A stretch of 64,000 bases of DNA. Source: Usnea hakonensis. Taxonomy: Eukaryota; Ascomycota; Lecanoromycetes; Lecanorales; Parmeliaceae. Each line of letters begins with the position of its first letter. Position 1 is the first letter of the stretch. The notes below the pieces were generated by a model. The model saw only the letters and a list, made by a program, of their open reading frames with translations. It was not told where the DNA came from and made no database searches. A program made the position numbers and the translations under genes. This document shows, in pieces, positions 1 through 9,589 of this stretch. The stretch spans positions 186,001 to 250,000 of the forward strand of contig BLJB01000001.1 of the NCBI GenBank assembly GCA_013423325.1, written 5' to 3'.

Positions 1-516
1 AACAGCTACTTTGAGCGCTTCCAAGTCCTGTTTGAACGCCAACTGCTGAATGTATTCCATACCTGTAGTTTCAGTCCAGTACTTCCTGTCGATTGGGCTG
101 ATGCGAATGTATGGAAGATTGCCTTCAATGAAAGAATAAAGCTTTGACTTAGGCTGTGCAGCAGTAGTCATGACCAGGATCTCAGTTGGATCAAAGCATT
201 GAAGCTTGTGTATGGTCTTGACGTATGTCTGGTTGTCTGAGATCTGACAGAGAACAGCTTCAGTAGTAGATAAGTTGACAAAAGCCAAACCAACAATAGG
301 AGAAAGTCCTCTGGACTCGCTGATAGCGCAGATGATCTGCTGGTCGCTACCGATGGTCGAAGCAGCTGTTCTAGGCCTAGCAGTCCTTGGACGACTGGTA
401 GTTGGCCTGCTCACGCTTGTACTTGGACGAGATGTAGAGCTTTCATCATGTGGACGTGATGGATATGATGTGGTAGCGGTAGTATAAGATGTGGACGGAC
501 GACTCCGGGCAGCCAT
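1..516 (-). CDS. MSH4: MutS homolog MSH4, N-terminal part (gene runs off the left edge)
   Basis: The minus strand is open without a stop for 172 codons from an ATG at 516 to the window edge. The first 50 or so residues are a Ser/Thr/Arg-rich tail. From about residue 55 the protein matches the start of the MSH4 core: an ISESRG / VGLAFVNLST stretch, then QTYVKTIHKLQ, then RKYWTETTGMEYIQQL, which parallels the RKYFNETKGLEYIEQL stretch of mammalian MSH4. MSH4 pairs with MSH5 as a meiotic clamp that stabilises recombination intermediates for crossover formation. It is not a mismatch-repair enzyme. The ATPase domain would lie beyond the window. The gene is divergent from RSA4, with about 250 bases between the start codons. 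I see no intron in this part. Confidence 0.85.
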   Translation of the reverse strand, partial: MAARSRPSTSYTTATTSYPSRPHDESSTSRPSTSVSRPTTSRPRTARPRTAASTIGSDQQIICAISESRGLSPIVGLAFVNLSTTEAVLCQISDNQTYVKTIHKLQCFDPTEILVMTTAAQPKSKLYSFIEGNLPYIRISPIDRKYWTETTGMEYIQQLAFKQDLEALKVAV

Positions 517-762
517 TCTGATTTGTCCGCTTACCTGGCGATACTGACTTTAACGGACCAATTCTCCTCTATGCTATGCTAGAATACAGTAGTAGATCTA
601 AGACCTTTGGTCCTCGAGATAGTACTCTGGATGAAAGTTGCCAAGTACCTAAGATAGTTTAAGGTTGGGTTGGCGGTAAACTCGCCTAATTGAGCCGCCT
701 CGATTGAAAACCTAGAAGAATCTTTATAAGTGCAGGAATTCGAAAACGTTCATCACCTCATC

Positions 763-2376
763 ATGGCGACTTCCCTTCCCCCACCAAGCAAGCGTCAACG
801 CACTGCCGTGGCTAATTTGGCGAAAGTCCAACAAGATGTCGACACAATACCAGACGACATCGGCTCGATCCGAGTGCAATTCATGGATCAAGCTACGGGG
901 CTCTCAGCTGGTCCCCCAGTCTCTGTTCCCGTCCGAGATGCTACTGTGAAAAACCTTGAGCTTCTGTTGAACACTCTACAGAGGAACGTACGTGTTTCCA
1001 GGACTAGAAGTTGTACACAAGCAGCTGCTAACCTGTTACAGGATGCATCTGAACGAATACCCTACCACTTTACCTACCGCTCTGACACAGCTGATTCCAC
1101 GAAACTCGATGACGTTGTTGATATAGCAGACGATCTCTACCATACACTTCTCAAGCCTGGTCTGAAGACAACCGAAGACTCCATCAGCCTCCTGTATACC
1201 CCTCAAGCAATATTTCGAGTCCGTGCCGTTTCTAGATGTTCTTCATCAATACCAGGCCATGGGGAAGCCATACTAGCAACAGCGTTTTCACCTTCATCAT
1301 CATCAAGACTAGTCACAGGCAGTGGAGACTCAACTGCTCGGATATTCGATTGCGACACTGGAACACCCGTTCACACCTTGAAAGGCCACACGAGCTGGGT
1401 ACTGGTGGTCAGCTGGTCACCGGACGATTCAACCATAGCTACTGGTTCGATGGACAACACAGTGAGATTATGGAACCCCAAAACCGGCGAGGAATTAGGG
1501 GCACCTCTAAAAGGTCACAGCAAATGGATCACCAGTCTAGCATGGGAACCTTACCACCTCCAGAACCCCAGCCGTCCACGACTTGCGTCTTCTTCGAAAG
1601 ATGCCACAGTAAGGATATGGGACGTTGTCTCGAAGAGGATCGAAACGGTGCTCAGTGGTCACAAAGGATCTGTATCCTGCGTTCGATGGGGTGGAACCGG
1701 CAAGATCTACACATGTTCGCATGACAAAACAGTAAAGATCTGGAATGCAAACGAAGGCACTCTAGCACATACACTTTCGTCTCATGCCCATTGGGTCAAT
1801 CATCTGGCTCTTTCTACAGACTTTGTACTTCGAACCGGCTATCATGACCATACAGGTGATGTTCCACCAACGCAGGAAGGGAAGATTGCAAAGGCAAAAG
1901 AGCGCTTCGAGAAAGCTGCAACCATTAACAATGAGATTGTAGAAAGACTAGTCACTGCCAGTGACGACTTCACAATGTATCTATGGGAGCCCTCAAAGAC
2001 CACGAAACCCCTTGCTCGCCTTCTCGGGCATCAAAAGCAAGTAAACCACGTCACCTTCTCTGCAGATGGTCTCTTCATCGCCAGCTCTGGCTGGGACAAT
2101 CACGTCAAGCTGTGGAATGCCAGGGACGGGAAATTTATTGCTACGTTGAGAGGCCATGTTGGGCCGGTGTATATGACGTGTTTTAGCCCCGATAGCAGAC
2201 TGATAGTCAGCGGAAGCAAGGATACCACGCTAAAGGTATGGGAGATGAGGACTGCAAAGTTGAAGGAAGATTTGCCGGGGCATCAGGATGAGGTGTATGC
2301 TGTTGATTGGAGTCCTGATGGAACCAAAGTTGGCAGTGGAGGGAAGGATAAGGCGGTGAGAATATGGAGGCATTGA
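763..2376 (+). CDS. RSA4: Ribosome assembly protein Rsa4 / Notchless WD40 protein
   Basis: Exons 763-987 and 1042-2376 give 519 residues, close to yeast Rsa4. An NLE (ubiquitin-like) domain occupies about residues 35-105. An eight-bladed WD40 propeller follows from about residue 145 to the end, with repeated GHxxxV...SPD...TGS.D.TVR.W units. Rsa4 sits on pre-60S particles. Its NLE domain is bound by the MIDAS domain of the AAA+ protein Rea1/midasin, whose pulling remodels the particle. The intron at 988-1041 has a GTACGT donor, a GCTAAC branch site and a CAG acceptor. It is 54 bases long and contains no stop, so unspliced reading simply adds 18 residues. I chose the ATG at 763. The open frame extends to a GTG at 730, which is not a plausible eukaryotic start. 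Confidence 0.93.
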   Translation: MATSLPPPSKRQRTAVANLAKVQQDVDTIPDDIGSIRVQFMDQATGLSAGPPVSVPVRDATVKNLELLLNTLQRNVRVSRTRSCTQAAANLLQDASERIPYHFTYRSDTADSTKLDDVVDIADDLYHTLLKPGLKTTEDSISLLYTPQAIFRVRAVSRCSSSIPGHGEAILATAFSPSSSSRLVTGSGDSTARIFDCDTGTPVHTLKGHTSWVLVVSWSPDDSTIATGSMDNTVRLWNPKTGEELGAPLKGHSKWITSLAWEPYHLQNPSRPRLASSSKDATVRIWDVVSKRIETVLSGHKGSVSCVRWGGTGKIYTCSHDKTVKIWNANEGTLAHTLSSHAHWVNHLALSTDFVLRTGYHDHTGDVPPTQEGKIAKAKERFEKAATINNEIVERLVTASDDFTMYLWEPSKTTKPLARLLGHQKQVNHVTFSADGLFIASSGWDNHVKLWNARDGKFIATLRGHVGPVYMTCFSPDSRLIVSGSKDTTLKVWEMRTAKLKEDLPGHQDEVYAVDWSPDGTKVGSGGKDKAVRIWRH

Positions 2377-3217
2377 AATGAGATCATGAATGGATCGTAC
2401 AATACTCTATTAATGTAGGGAAGTATCTCTACCACTCACACCAAACTATCTATTATCGTAAAACTATAATAACATCCCAGGAAAAAAAATTCATGCTTCA
2501 CCACTAATGACGTATCCTCTGAACCCAAGAATCTATTTACCTTTTTGCGGGGGATGAGCTACGACCCCGCTGGTTCATGTATGAATGGTACTTTTCCGGT
2601 CGGAAGGCTGCCGTGCCTAGGTCAGAGATTTACTGATATCAATCGTTTCATTTATTAGGAATTTTTAGGGCAGAAAATAAGTGTGGAAGACGAGTGAGTT
2701 TAGGTGCATAATTCCATTCGAATCAGGTCTTGAACCCCCATCATTGGTTGATATCACTTGCGTTCTCCTGCTGCCAGTGCGACGCTATTTGCAGCCTTGT
2801 GCGGAACAGATTTTCAGCGTTCGAAAGCCCCTGAATGGGAAATTTGGATTGCGGTTGGAGGGTCGGTCGAAGATTTTTGGTTTGTTGGAATATCGATGAT
2901 GATGGGTAGGGAGGGCTGTTGTTGATTGATAGAAGATTATCTATAACACAATCGGTTGGTCACTGGTGCAAAGGATTGGACAGTCCCGCTATACAATGTT
3001 CTCATCGGTCACTGGGTGCTTGTTTACTAACTTGATAAATGTCTATGTGAATTGGGAAGAATATCAATGTCATCCTACCACAAGAGGTCTGTATCCCATT
3101 GCGAGAATCACCAGCAGACGCCCTCGAATCCCACCGCTACTGTACTCCACAAGCTAGATGCACCCGACATTGATCCTTTGTTGCCATTTCTGCTGCTCTG
3201 TTGGCACAGCCCATTCA
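2377..3217. other. Intergenic region between RSA4 and the UstYa-like gene
   Basis: No convincing gene. Short open frames on both strands lack family features. The region holds the 3' flank of RSA4 and the 3' flank of the convergent UstYa-like gene. It marks the boundary between conserved genes and the accessory block. Confidence 0.6.
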
Positions 3218-4455
3218 TCACTCCATCATCCCGCCGTGCTCGGGGAGGAAGCCAGGATGTCCTGGGATCTTCCCCGTGTTCTTGAACTCGGTCTCTGGGT
3301 ATGAAGGGCCTAAGCGGTGATCGCGACCACTAGTCAGCTTGAGACAGATTCCGTGGGCAAATTTGGGTATACCTAAGGTTGGATGGATAAGAGTCTGTTC
3401 GTTGAATATGTCAAAGGCATGGTCTTTAGCCCAGCCATCAATGCTTTCCCAGTTCTTGCATTCGTGTTCGATGTCGAAATGGGGCTGTGGCGCTCGGTTG
3501 TTATCAATCCAGTCGAAGGTCAGGAGGGAGACGTCGGCTTTGCACACTGTGTAGCAGTTTGATTAGTTTAGTTTCTGGTGCGGGGCAAAGGATGTGCGCG
3601 CGTACTGAGATTCTGACGAAGGTTTTCAATGCAATGGTCTGCATCTGCGTAAGCACTGAGGACTTTCAGAGCTAGTCCGGTGGCTTACCAATGTGTAAGG
3701 CATCGGAGGGGTTGTCGATATGGTAGTAGTCTCGATAGAGCATCTGTCGAATGAATTTCTTGTGCTGGTCAGTGGCACCCTTTCTATCTCACAAACTTCG
3801 GTGCGGCTCACAAGGCAATGCAGTTCGTGGTAGACAACTGAGGAGTCGCATCGTCAGCCATAGCTCCGTTAGATGGGCCCTGTGCAGAGAAGACAAGCTG
3901 GTGCATGGTCCCCCAAACTCACCAGGGATTGCATAGTATCCGGACCCATCCCCAAGCGGAACTGAGGTACGATTGATTTTCTGGAGATCATCCGCAGAGA
4001 CGCGAATGTTGGAGTTCACAAATAGTTCGTGCCATGCGTGGTCTATTTCGGGGGTGGGAAGGCCTTGAAATGGATTCTTGGACCCAAATACAGTGTGGAT
4101 CGTCTTCTTTTCAGGGAAAAGGACTTGGTTGAGCGGTGCTTGTCATAGATGATAGATGTCAGTTAAGCAATTCCATTGTTGAAATAGACAGCCTCGGGCT
4201 ATGATGCTTACAATAGACTAGGTTCCCCGCAGGCTTGCTAGAACGGACGCTGTTGTATGCTAGAAAGAAGACGAGGGTATACAGAAGTATCAAGGCGATG
4301 TGGAATGTAGGCGTTGCGTGAGGCAAGCGGCAGTAGGTTCTGCAGTTTCGCTTTTGAGCCCCCTCATGGTGAGATTCATGCTTCAGAAGCCCTTCTTCAT
4401 CGCTCGCGTATCTCTCTTCAGATGAAGAGCGGCTGTTGGCTTTGGTATATTCCAT
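3218..4455 (-). CDS. UstYa-like (DUF3328) oxidase-type protein, candidate RiPP-modifying enzyme
   Basis: Six exons on the minus strand join in frame: 4455-4212, 4138-3923, 3837-3812, 3764-3689, 3638-3606 and 3546-3218, giving 307 residues. The protein has a charged N-terminus, one membrane segment near residues 52-72 (ALILLYTLVFFLAY) and the two HxxHC motifs of the family: YHELHCL, encoded mainly by a 26-base microexon, and HIDHC followed by IENLRQNLMC. UstYa-family proteins catalyse oxidative cyclisation or hydroxylation of ribosomal peptides in ustiloxin, phomopsin, asperipin and cyclochlorotine pathways. Choosing the second of two tandem acceptors at exon 5 gives the canonical HxxHC spacing. 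The first intron uses an unusual AAG acceptor. The gene is divergent from the Kex2-type precursor at 7024, which suggests that peptide as its substrate (inference). Confidence 0.88.
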
Positions 4456-5789
4456 GCGAGAAATTCTTGACCTTGACGTTTGAGTGTTTGCTCACTGTGT
4501 GATGTGTAAGAGGGCAAAGACTAAGTGGTTGAGGATTTCTACCAAGGTGAATGCCCCACTCTACAACTTGAGGAGACTAGGCTGAGCTCTATGGAATTGC
4601 ATCATGATCGGCTTTGCTCGAGATCGACTAGAGTGTTCCAGATTCGTCTTTCGCGCATGTTATTGATCAGCCTCGCGGAATCTCTGCAAAAAGGGTCCCT
4701 ATCCAGGCTCGAACAGGTAATGATGTGCAATGTGCATTGGGTTAAGGCCGTAGAAAAGATGTTTTTGCATGTGCGGCGGTCCCGCGCGAACAGTGGGCTG
4801 TCTTGCGGGGAATATGCAGGCATCGGTACGGTACTGAAATGTACATTCGCTTATTCGTAGCCCCTTTCCTTTCATCAAACTTTCGGTATGCATAGCTTAC
4901 CTGCATAGCTCACCTTCGTATGCTGGAAGTCTTGATTCTTCTTCAATGTGCTTTTTCGGAAGAAGTCCTTCGGGATGACCAACGTATCCAGTATGATGCA
5001 GTGCTGCGGTCAATAAATCTAACTTCAAGGAGGTATCAAATTCAAGAGACTTCATAAGATGTAGAGACATTCTCAGACACCGCTAGTCCGAACATGAAGC
5101 ATCACGCGGAACTTCTGCTCCCATGATCGACATAATTCTGTATGCAAGATACCTCTACCTTGCCTGTTTGAGGTCCATGCCGTCTTTCTTGCATGGGTCG
5201 CAGTTTGGCAGGGATAGAAAGTAAGTCCTTCGAGAAATGAAAGCTACCATAAAGTATGCTGAACATATCCCATTTCAGACCGGTGAGATTATTGCACTGA
5301 GTATATCAATTACACCCTCATGTACAACATACTTTAGTTTACTTAAGAATGCTCCCCCCCCCCCACTGCAGATCTTTCACTCTGGCCGGGGTGGAAGCCC
5401 TGCATCTAAAATGGCTGCCTCGTGCGCAGATCAATACGTTGCGCTAAATTAGCATCCGGTGCTAACGTGGGTAACCCTAAAATTAGGGGCTTTGCTGCTG
5501 TGGTCCTGGATTACATGCTTAGGGCCATACATGCAGAATTCGATGATTTACCATCCTCCATCAGATCGAGTGAGTGTACCAGAGTATCAATATGAGACAA
5601 CTTTTCAGAGTCTTTGGGCATGTGTAAAGGTGTGCGGCACCCTTCAAAGGACATCAGTGTGACTATTTTCGCCAAAGCCCTGCATTGAACAGGTCTGATT
5701 ATTTTGACAACAAGAGGCATGAGGGATTTCTCCCGATGCAGATCAGCGTTTGTTGTGGTGCATTAAGCTAATTTGGCGGGAATTAAAAA

Positions 5790-5915
5790 CCGGGTATGAA
5801 AGTGAATGGATACGAAAGTGTTAAGAGGTACACGGGTACGAAAGTGTTAAGGAGTAAATGGGTAAGGCATGAAAGGGTTAAGTGGCTAATGAAGTTGAAC
5901 GTGTTAAGTGGTAAG
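5790..5915. repeat. Degenerate short tandem repeat (ACGAAAGTGTTAAG-like)
   Basis: About five imperfect copies of a motif resembling TACGAAAGTGTTAAG, separated by GGTA-like spacers, lie in the UstYa/precursor intergenic region. No function is evident. Confidence 0.6.
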
Positions 5916-6917
5916 CATGAAGTGTGAGAGCTCCCGTCTAGCTACCTCAGCTGACCTATCAGCGAGTTCGCGAGCTCAATGCGTGGCATGATCAACTCAC
6001 TTAATTGGTGGGGTTATACCGTGCTTGAGGTGTGGACTAAAGTAAGGTACTTGATGTAGGTAAGTCGGATGTGGCACATCCCGCGGATTACCTACGATAG
6101 TGGCCATGAGACTGGGGAAATGCTTATATTCTTGCTTAAGAAAGTGGAGATTTCTTCGTGAATTGGGGTACATTAGTGCAATGCGGAAATTAAAAACCAA
6201 TTCGGAGAATTTCCGTGGGCATATTTGATGCAGTTGAGAAGTCTGTACTTTCGACAGTCCGGCACGGATACCCACACCAATTAAACTCGAGTATGATACC
6301 CACCTACCTTCGAATTCAATCAATGCATCCAGCTCCGATGCATCCCACAATCATACTCGAGTATCATACCTATCTACCCCCAGTGAAAACTTCAACTGAG
6401 GGAGATCTGTGCCGCACAACCAATAGCAAAGACCCCTCATCCGCACGAGTAAGAGGATCTACAACAAGCCAAGCTTATGTGTTATGAAACACTTCGAGTA
6501 CATCTCGGCCTCGACCATTGTTTACCATTGAGAGAGATTGCGGAGATGAAAGGCTTGGTTTTTGATGGAGGTAGCGATCTCATGACCAATATACAGCACG
6601 CTCTGATACTCAGAGGTAGCCTCCTTGCACTTTATCACCACGATAAGATCGGCATAAGGTTCATACCTTAGACTGATGATACTCTAAGCGGGGTCCGTAA
6701 TCAGACTATCGAATTTGCATGCCGGGGTGCAGTTGCATTGCACTAGCGAGAGGGGAAAAGAGCAACTCTGAGCCGTCCTCCTCGTATTGTTATCGGCCGA
6801 GGTCGATCATTCTGTCCACCTGCATCAATAGCGCACTTGCAACGGACCAGAAACATAACACTGTTTGAAACTTACGGTTTTTTTGAGGCATGTATTGCAA
6901 GTGGATCAGCCGTCTGC

Positions 6918-6924
6918 TATATAA
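6918..6924 (+). promoter_or_regulatory. Putative TATA box of the repeat-precursor gene
   Basis: TATATAA lies 100 bases upstream of the ATG at 7024 and is followed by a pyrimidine/adenine-rich leader, as expected for a strongly expressed fungal gene. This is inference from sequence only. Confidence 0.45.
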
Positions 6925-7023
6925 TAGTAGCGGTCGGTCCATGAACCTTTCATACCACCCATCCTCTCAATAACTTCAAAACTCCAAATAACCATTTCCA
7001 AAGTCAATTCCAAAATCAACAAG

Positions 7024-7626
7024 ATGCTCCTCAAGACCACGTTCCTGCCTCTTTGGCTTGCCTCTTTGGGGGCTTCGAACCCCATTCCAATTCGTAAGCC
7101 CACTTCTTCTCGTGATCGTTACCCACTGACTGATGGTCCAGAATCTGAATTTTGGTGTTGCCCCGTTGATGGTAACCTCTCTACTCCAAGTTAGTAAGCC
7201 CAATTCTTCTGTGAAAGTCACCCACTGACCTATATTCCAGATTTGAAGGAATGCATTTGCCCTCCATCCGAATCCAAACGCGAGCTAGATGGTGATCTCT
7301 ACAATTATGTTGACGGTGACTCCGTCAACTATAAGGTCAAACGCGAGCAGGACAGTGGTCTCTACTCCAAGCCCCCCAAAGGCACTTGCAAAGGAGGTGG
7401 GCCCGGATGCTTCTGTCCGAATGGTGAACCCGGATGCACTCCACCTCAATCAGAAGAAGAAGAAGCCAAACGTGAGCTAGACGGCGACCTTTATAACTAT
7501 GTTGACGGTGACTCCGTCAATTACAAGGCCAAACGCGAGCAGGACAGTGGCCTCTATTCCAAACCCCCCAAAGGCAATCCGGGGTACCCCTACTGTCCGG
7601 GACCTGTCGGATGCCCCCCTCCCTAG
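7024..7626 (+). CDS. Secreted Kex2-type repeat precursor, candidate RiPP (dikaritin-like) precursor peptide
   Basis: Exons 7024-7093, 7142-7189 and 7241-7626 give 167 residues. Residues 1 to about 18 form a signal peptide (MLLKTTFLPLWLASLGAS). Two 36-residue repeats (52-87 and 116-151) each begin KRELDGDLYNY and contain a second KR site before EQDSGLYSKPPKG, making four dibasic sites (52-53, 73-74, 116-117, 137-138). The released segments would carry three and one tyrosines, the residue type cross-linked in ustiloxin-class peptides. Cys/Gly/Pro-rich linkers follow each repeat. The two copies differ at 13 codons, 12 synonymously. Exon 2 is 48 bases, so skipping it keeps the frame (151 residues). 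The divergent UstYa-like gene is the obvious partner. Alternatively it could be a Kex2-processed repeat protein without modification. Confidence 0.75.
7276..7383 (+). repeat. Precursor repeat copy 1 (36 codons, two KR sites)
   Basis: Encodes K52-G87 of the precursor: a KR site, a segment with Tyr60, Tyr62 and Tyr70, a second KR, then a segment with Tyr81 ending KPPKG. It is paired with 7468-7575. Confidence 0.9.
7468..7575 (+). repeat. Precursor repeat copy 2 (36 codons, two KR sites)
   Basis: Encodes K116-G151. It differs from copy 1 at 13 codons. Only one change is non-synonymous (Val to Ala just before the second KR), so the peptide has been conserved while the DNA diverged. Confidence 0.9.
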
Positions 7627-8234
7627 ATGTAGCTAGATTCACTCGAGCGAAAGGATGGAAGGCGGTTCATGATCGGGGGGTGGTTCGGAGATTACAAGTC
7701 GATGATGGAGGGGGAAGGTGGAAGCGGAATTTGATTTGGTTCGATTGATCTTCAATCGGAAATTTGCGGCCTTTCGGCATCTCACCACTCATTCATGTAT
7801 CCAAGTATCAAGCATGCGACACCCATGAAAGGACTTGCGTCTTGCACAAATTGCTGAAGTGTTAAACCCAAATAAGGTTAGAAACCCGTTTTATTATGCA
7901 TGCGTCTCGGATGGTATGTAGATCTGACAGCCTCGCAAGGGAGACACAGAGGGCAAGTCGTGACGAGTGAGACATGTCTCGCTTCATGCAGAGAACGGAC
8001 ATTGCAGAAAAACGAGCCCCTGAGGTGCAATTTGAAGAGTAGTAAGCGAGTGTGGCAGAAGAAGGAATGCCAAGGCTTAATGCTTGGCGTTCTCACAATT
8101 AAAGTAATCGGCGCTAAATGTCCTTCATCGCTGAATGTCCTCGACGTCAAGTCCTGTCATACAGCTATCAAATCGAAAGCCAGAAGGAGAGAATACCTAC
8201 ACGGGAAAGAGAACTCACAAGCATACGCTCAGCC
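7627..8234. other. Intergenic region after the precursor gene
   Basis: No supported gene. An open frame runs in from 8118, but the first likely start codon of the next gene is the ATG at 8235. The region holds the 3' flank of the precursor gene and the leader of the next gene. Confidence 0.5.
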
Positions 8235-9070
8235 ATGGATTATCTCGGAGAGGATGACTACCCTCCTCCTACTTCACCGTCACCATCTCAGTTCGTCCAA
8301 CCCACCGGCCCACATCCCACTCTGACAGCCTACAACACCGACCCCTACAATGGCATGCCTCCACCGCCCACTGGCGAGTACCCAGACCTCCAGTCCCTCA
8401 TGCAGGCCTGTCAAGACCACGCCCGCCTCCATGGCTACGCCTGCGTGACCGCCAGCAACAATTACAAACGGGGCATCGCATACGTGCGCTGCGACCGCGG
8501 CGGTGACTATGTCAACCACTGGAAGCTGACCGACGAGACTCGCGTACGAAAGAACAGAAAAAAGAGACTCGTCGGCTGCAAATGGAAAGCGAGGGCGAAG
8601 AGGAACGCAACGGGTAGTTGGGTATTGACCATGATGGAAGACAAGCACAACGGCCACGACCCATCAGGCGACGCAACAAGTCATCCGAGCCTAAGGCAGT
8701 TACCCACGCACGCATTAGAGGAGGCGAGAGCGGCGTTCAAGGCGGGTAGGAGTCCGAAGCAGGTGCTCGAATTGTTGCAGCAGCAGTACAATCCGGCGGT
8801 GACGGCGCAGGATGTTTACAATTTGAAAGCGAAGATTAACCGGATTGATAACTCGGCGACTTCGTCGACTCTTACATCTAGGACGGAAACGGATATCCCA
8901 ACTGATCCGTCGCTGCAGATGCAAGGTTCGTACAACGTTCTTCCTATTTTTGCCGTGCTGATGTTCCAGAAGGCGCCAACCAAATGCTTTTACCAGCCAG
9001 CACGGATCCTGCTCTTGATGGTGTTGTACCCACTGCTCACAAGTGTCAATGCACGTGCTGCGAACATTGA
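8235..9070 (+). CDS. FAR1/WRKY-GCM1-like DNA-binding domain protein
   Basis: Exons 8235-8925 and 8970-9070 give 263 residues. After a Pro-rich start, residues 45-130 resemble the FAR1/MULE N-terminal zinc-finger fold: ARLHGYACVTASNNYKRG, YVRCDRGGDYVN, a KNRKKRLVGCKWKARAKR segment and a DKHNGHDP block ending in the zinc-ligand-type HNH. A helical tail of about 60 residues follows. Such domains come from MULE transposases, and short forms without the transposase occur widely in fungi as possible regulators. The intron is inferred from a GTTCGT donor, a GCTGATG branch site and a CAG acceptor. Splicing replaces a membrane-like tail with a Cys-rich end (CQCTCCEH). It could be a local regulator of the preceding peptide locus, but nothing shows this directly. 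Confidence 0.6.
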
Positions 9071-9589
9071 AGGCCCACTCCTAACAGTGGCCTTGACTAA
9101 TCCAGCTTCATCTCGTCAAGGATACCCAGACATCGGTCTTTGCTTCTGCTACCTGCTTTGCTCACACTATTTCGAACTACGGTATTTCCATTCTTGGCAC
9201 TAGATCGAATTATGAGCTCTTTCATCAACTCAATAACAATACAACATGCATTGCTAGGAGCTTATCCATCATAAGGATAGGCAGCTATTCGGCCGGGCGT
9301 TAAGGGACTAGCATGCAGTCATAGGTTTCTTATCGGACGAAATCATTCCTACTCCAAGCTGAAGCGTCAGGAGTCAGGATTGTTTTCAGTCAGCTCATCT
9401 GGATGCTGCAACTTCATTAGAATGTACATAATATGGCAAACAGAATGATTGAATGGTTCACAAATATTTCAAAGACCTCGATCAATGTACCGCTAAGCAG
9501 GGTATCAAAGCCAAAGTCACCATAGGAACACGCACACGCACGCTTTCTCAACGCAAGAAACCACCCTCCCCACGCACCAGGCGCATCCC
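9071..9589. other. Intergenic region between convergent genes
   Basis: 3' flanks of the FAR1-like gene (plus) and the CAP gene (minus). No other feature seen. Confidence 0.5.

Larger units (their letters stand above)
4456..7023. promoter_or_regulatory. Intergenic region shared by the divergent UstYa-like and precursor genes
   Basis: 2.6 kb without a convincing gene. All open frames are short and featureless. It contains a C10 run near 5350, a degenerate repeat of a TACGAAAGTGTTAAG-like motif at 5790-5915, and a repeated palindromic motif around ACTCGAGTAT at about 6284 and 6355. A TATATAA box lies at 6918-6924, about 100 bases before the precursor start codon. The arrangement would allow joint control of both genes. 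Confidence 0.5.

Noticed and set aside
5997..6350. 117-codon minus-strand frame between the UstYa-like gene and the precursor, possible second cluster enzyme
   Set aside because: No HxxHC, membrane segment or other family motif, and composition like non-coding DNA.
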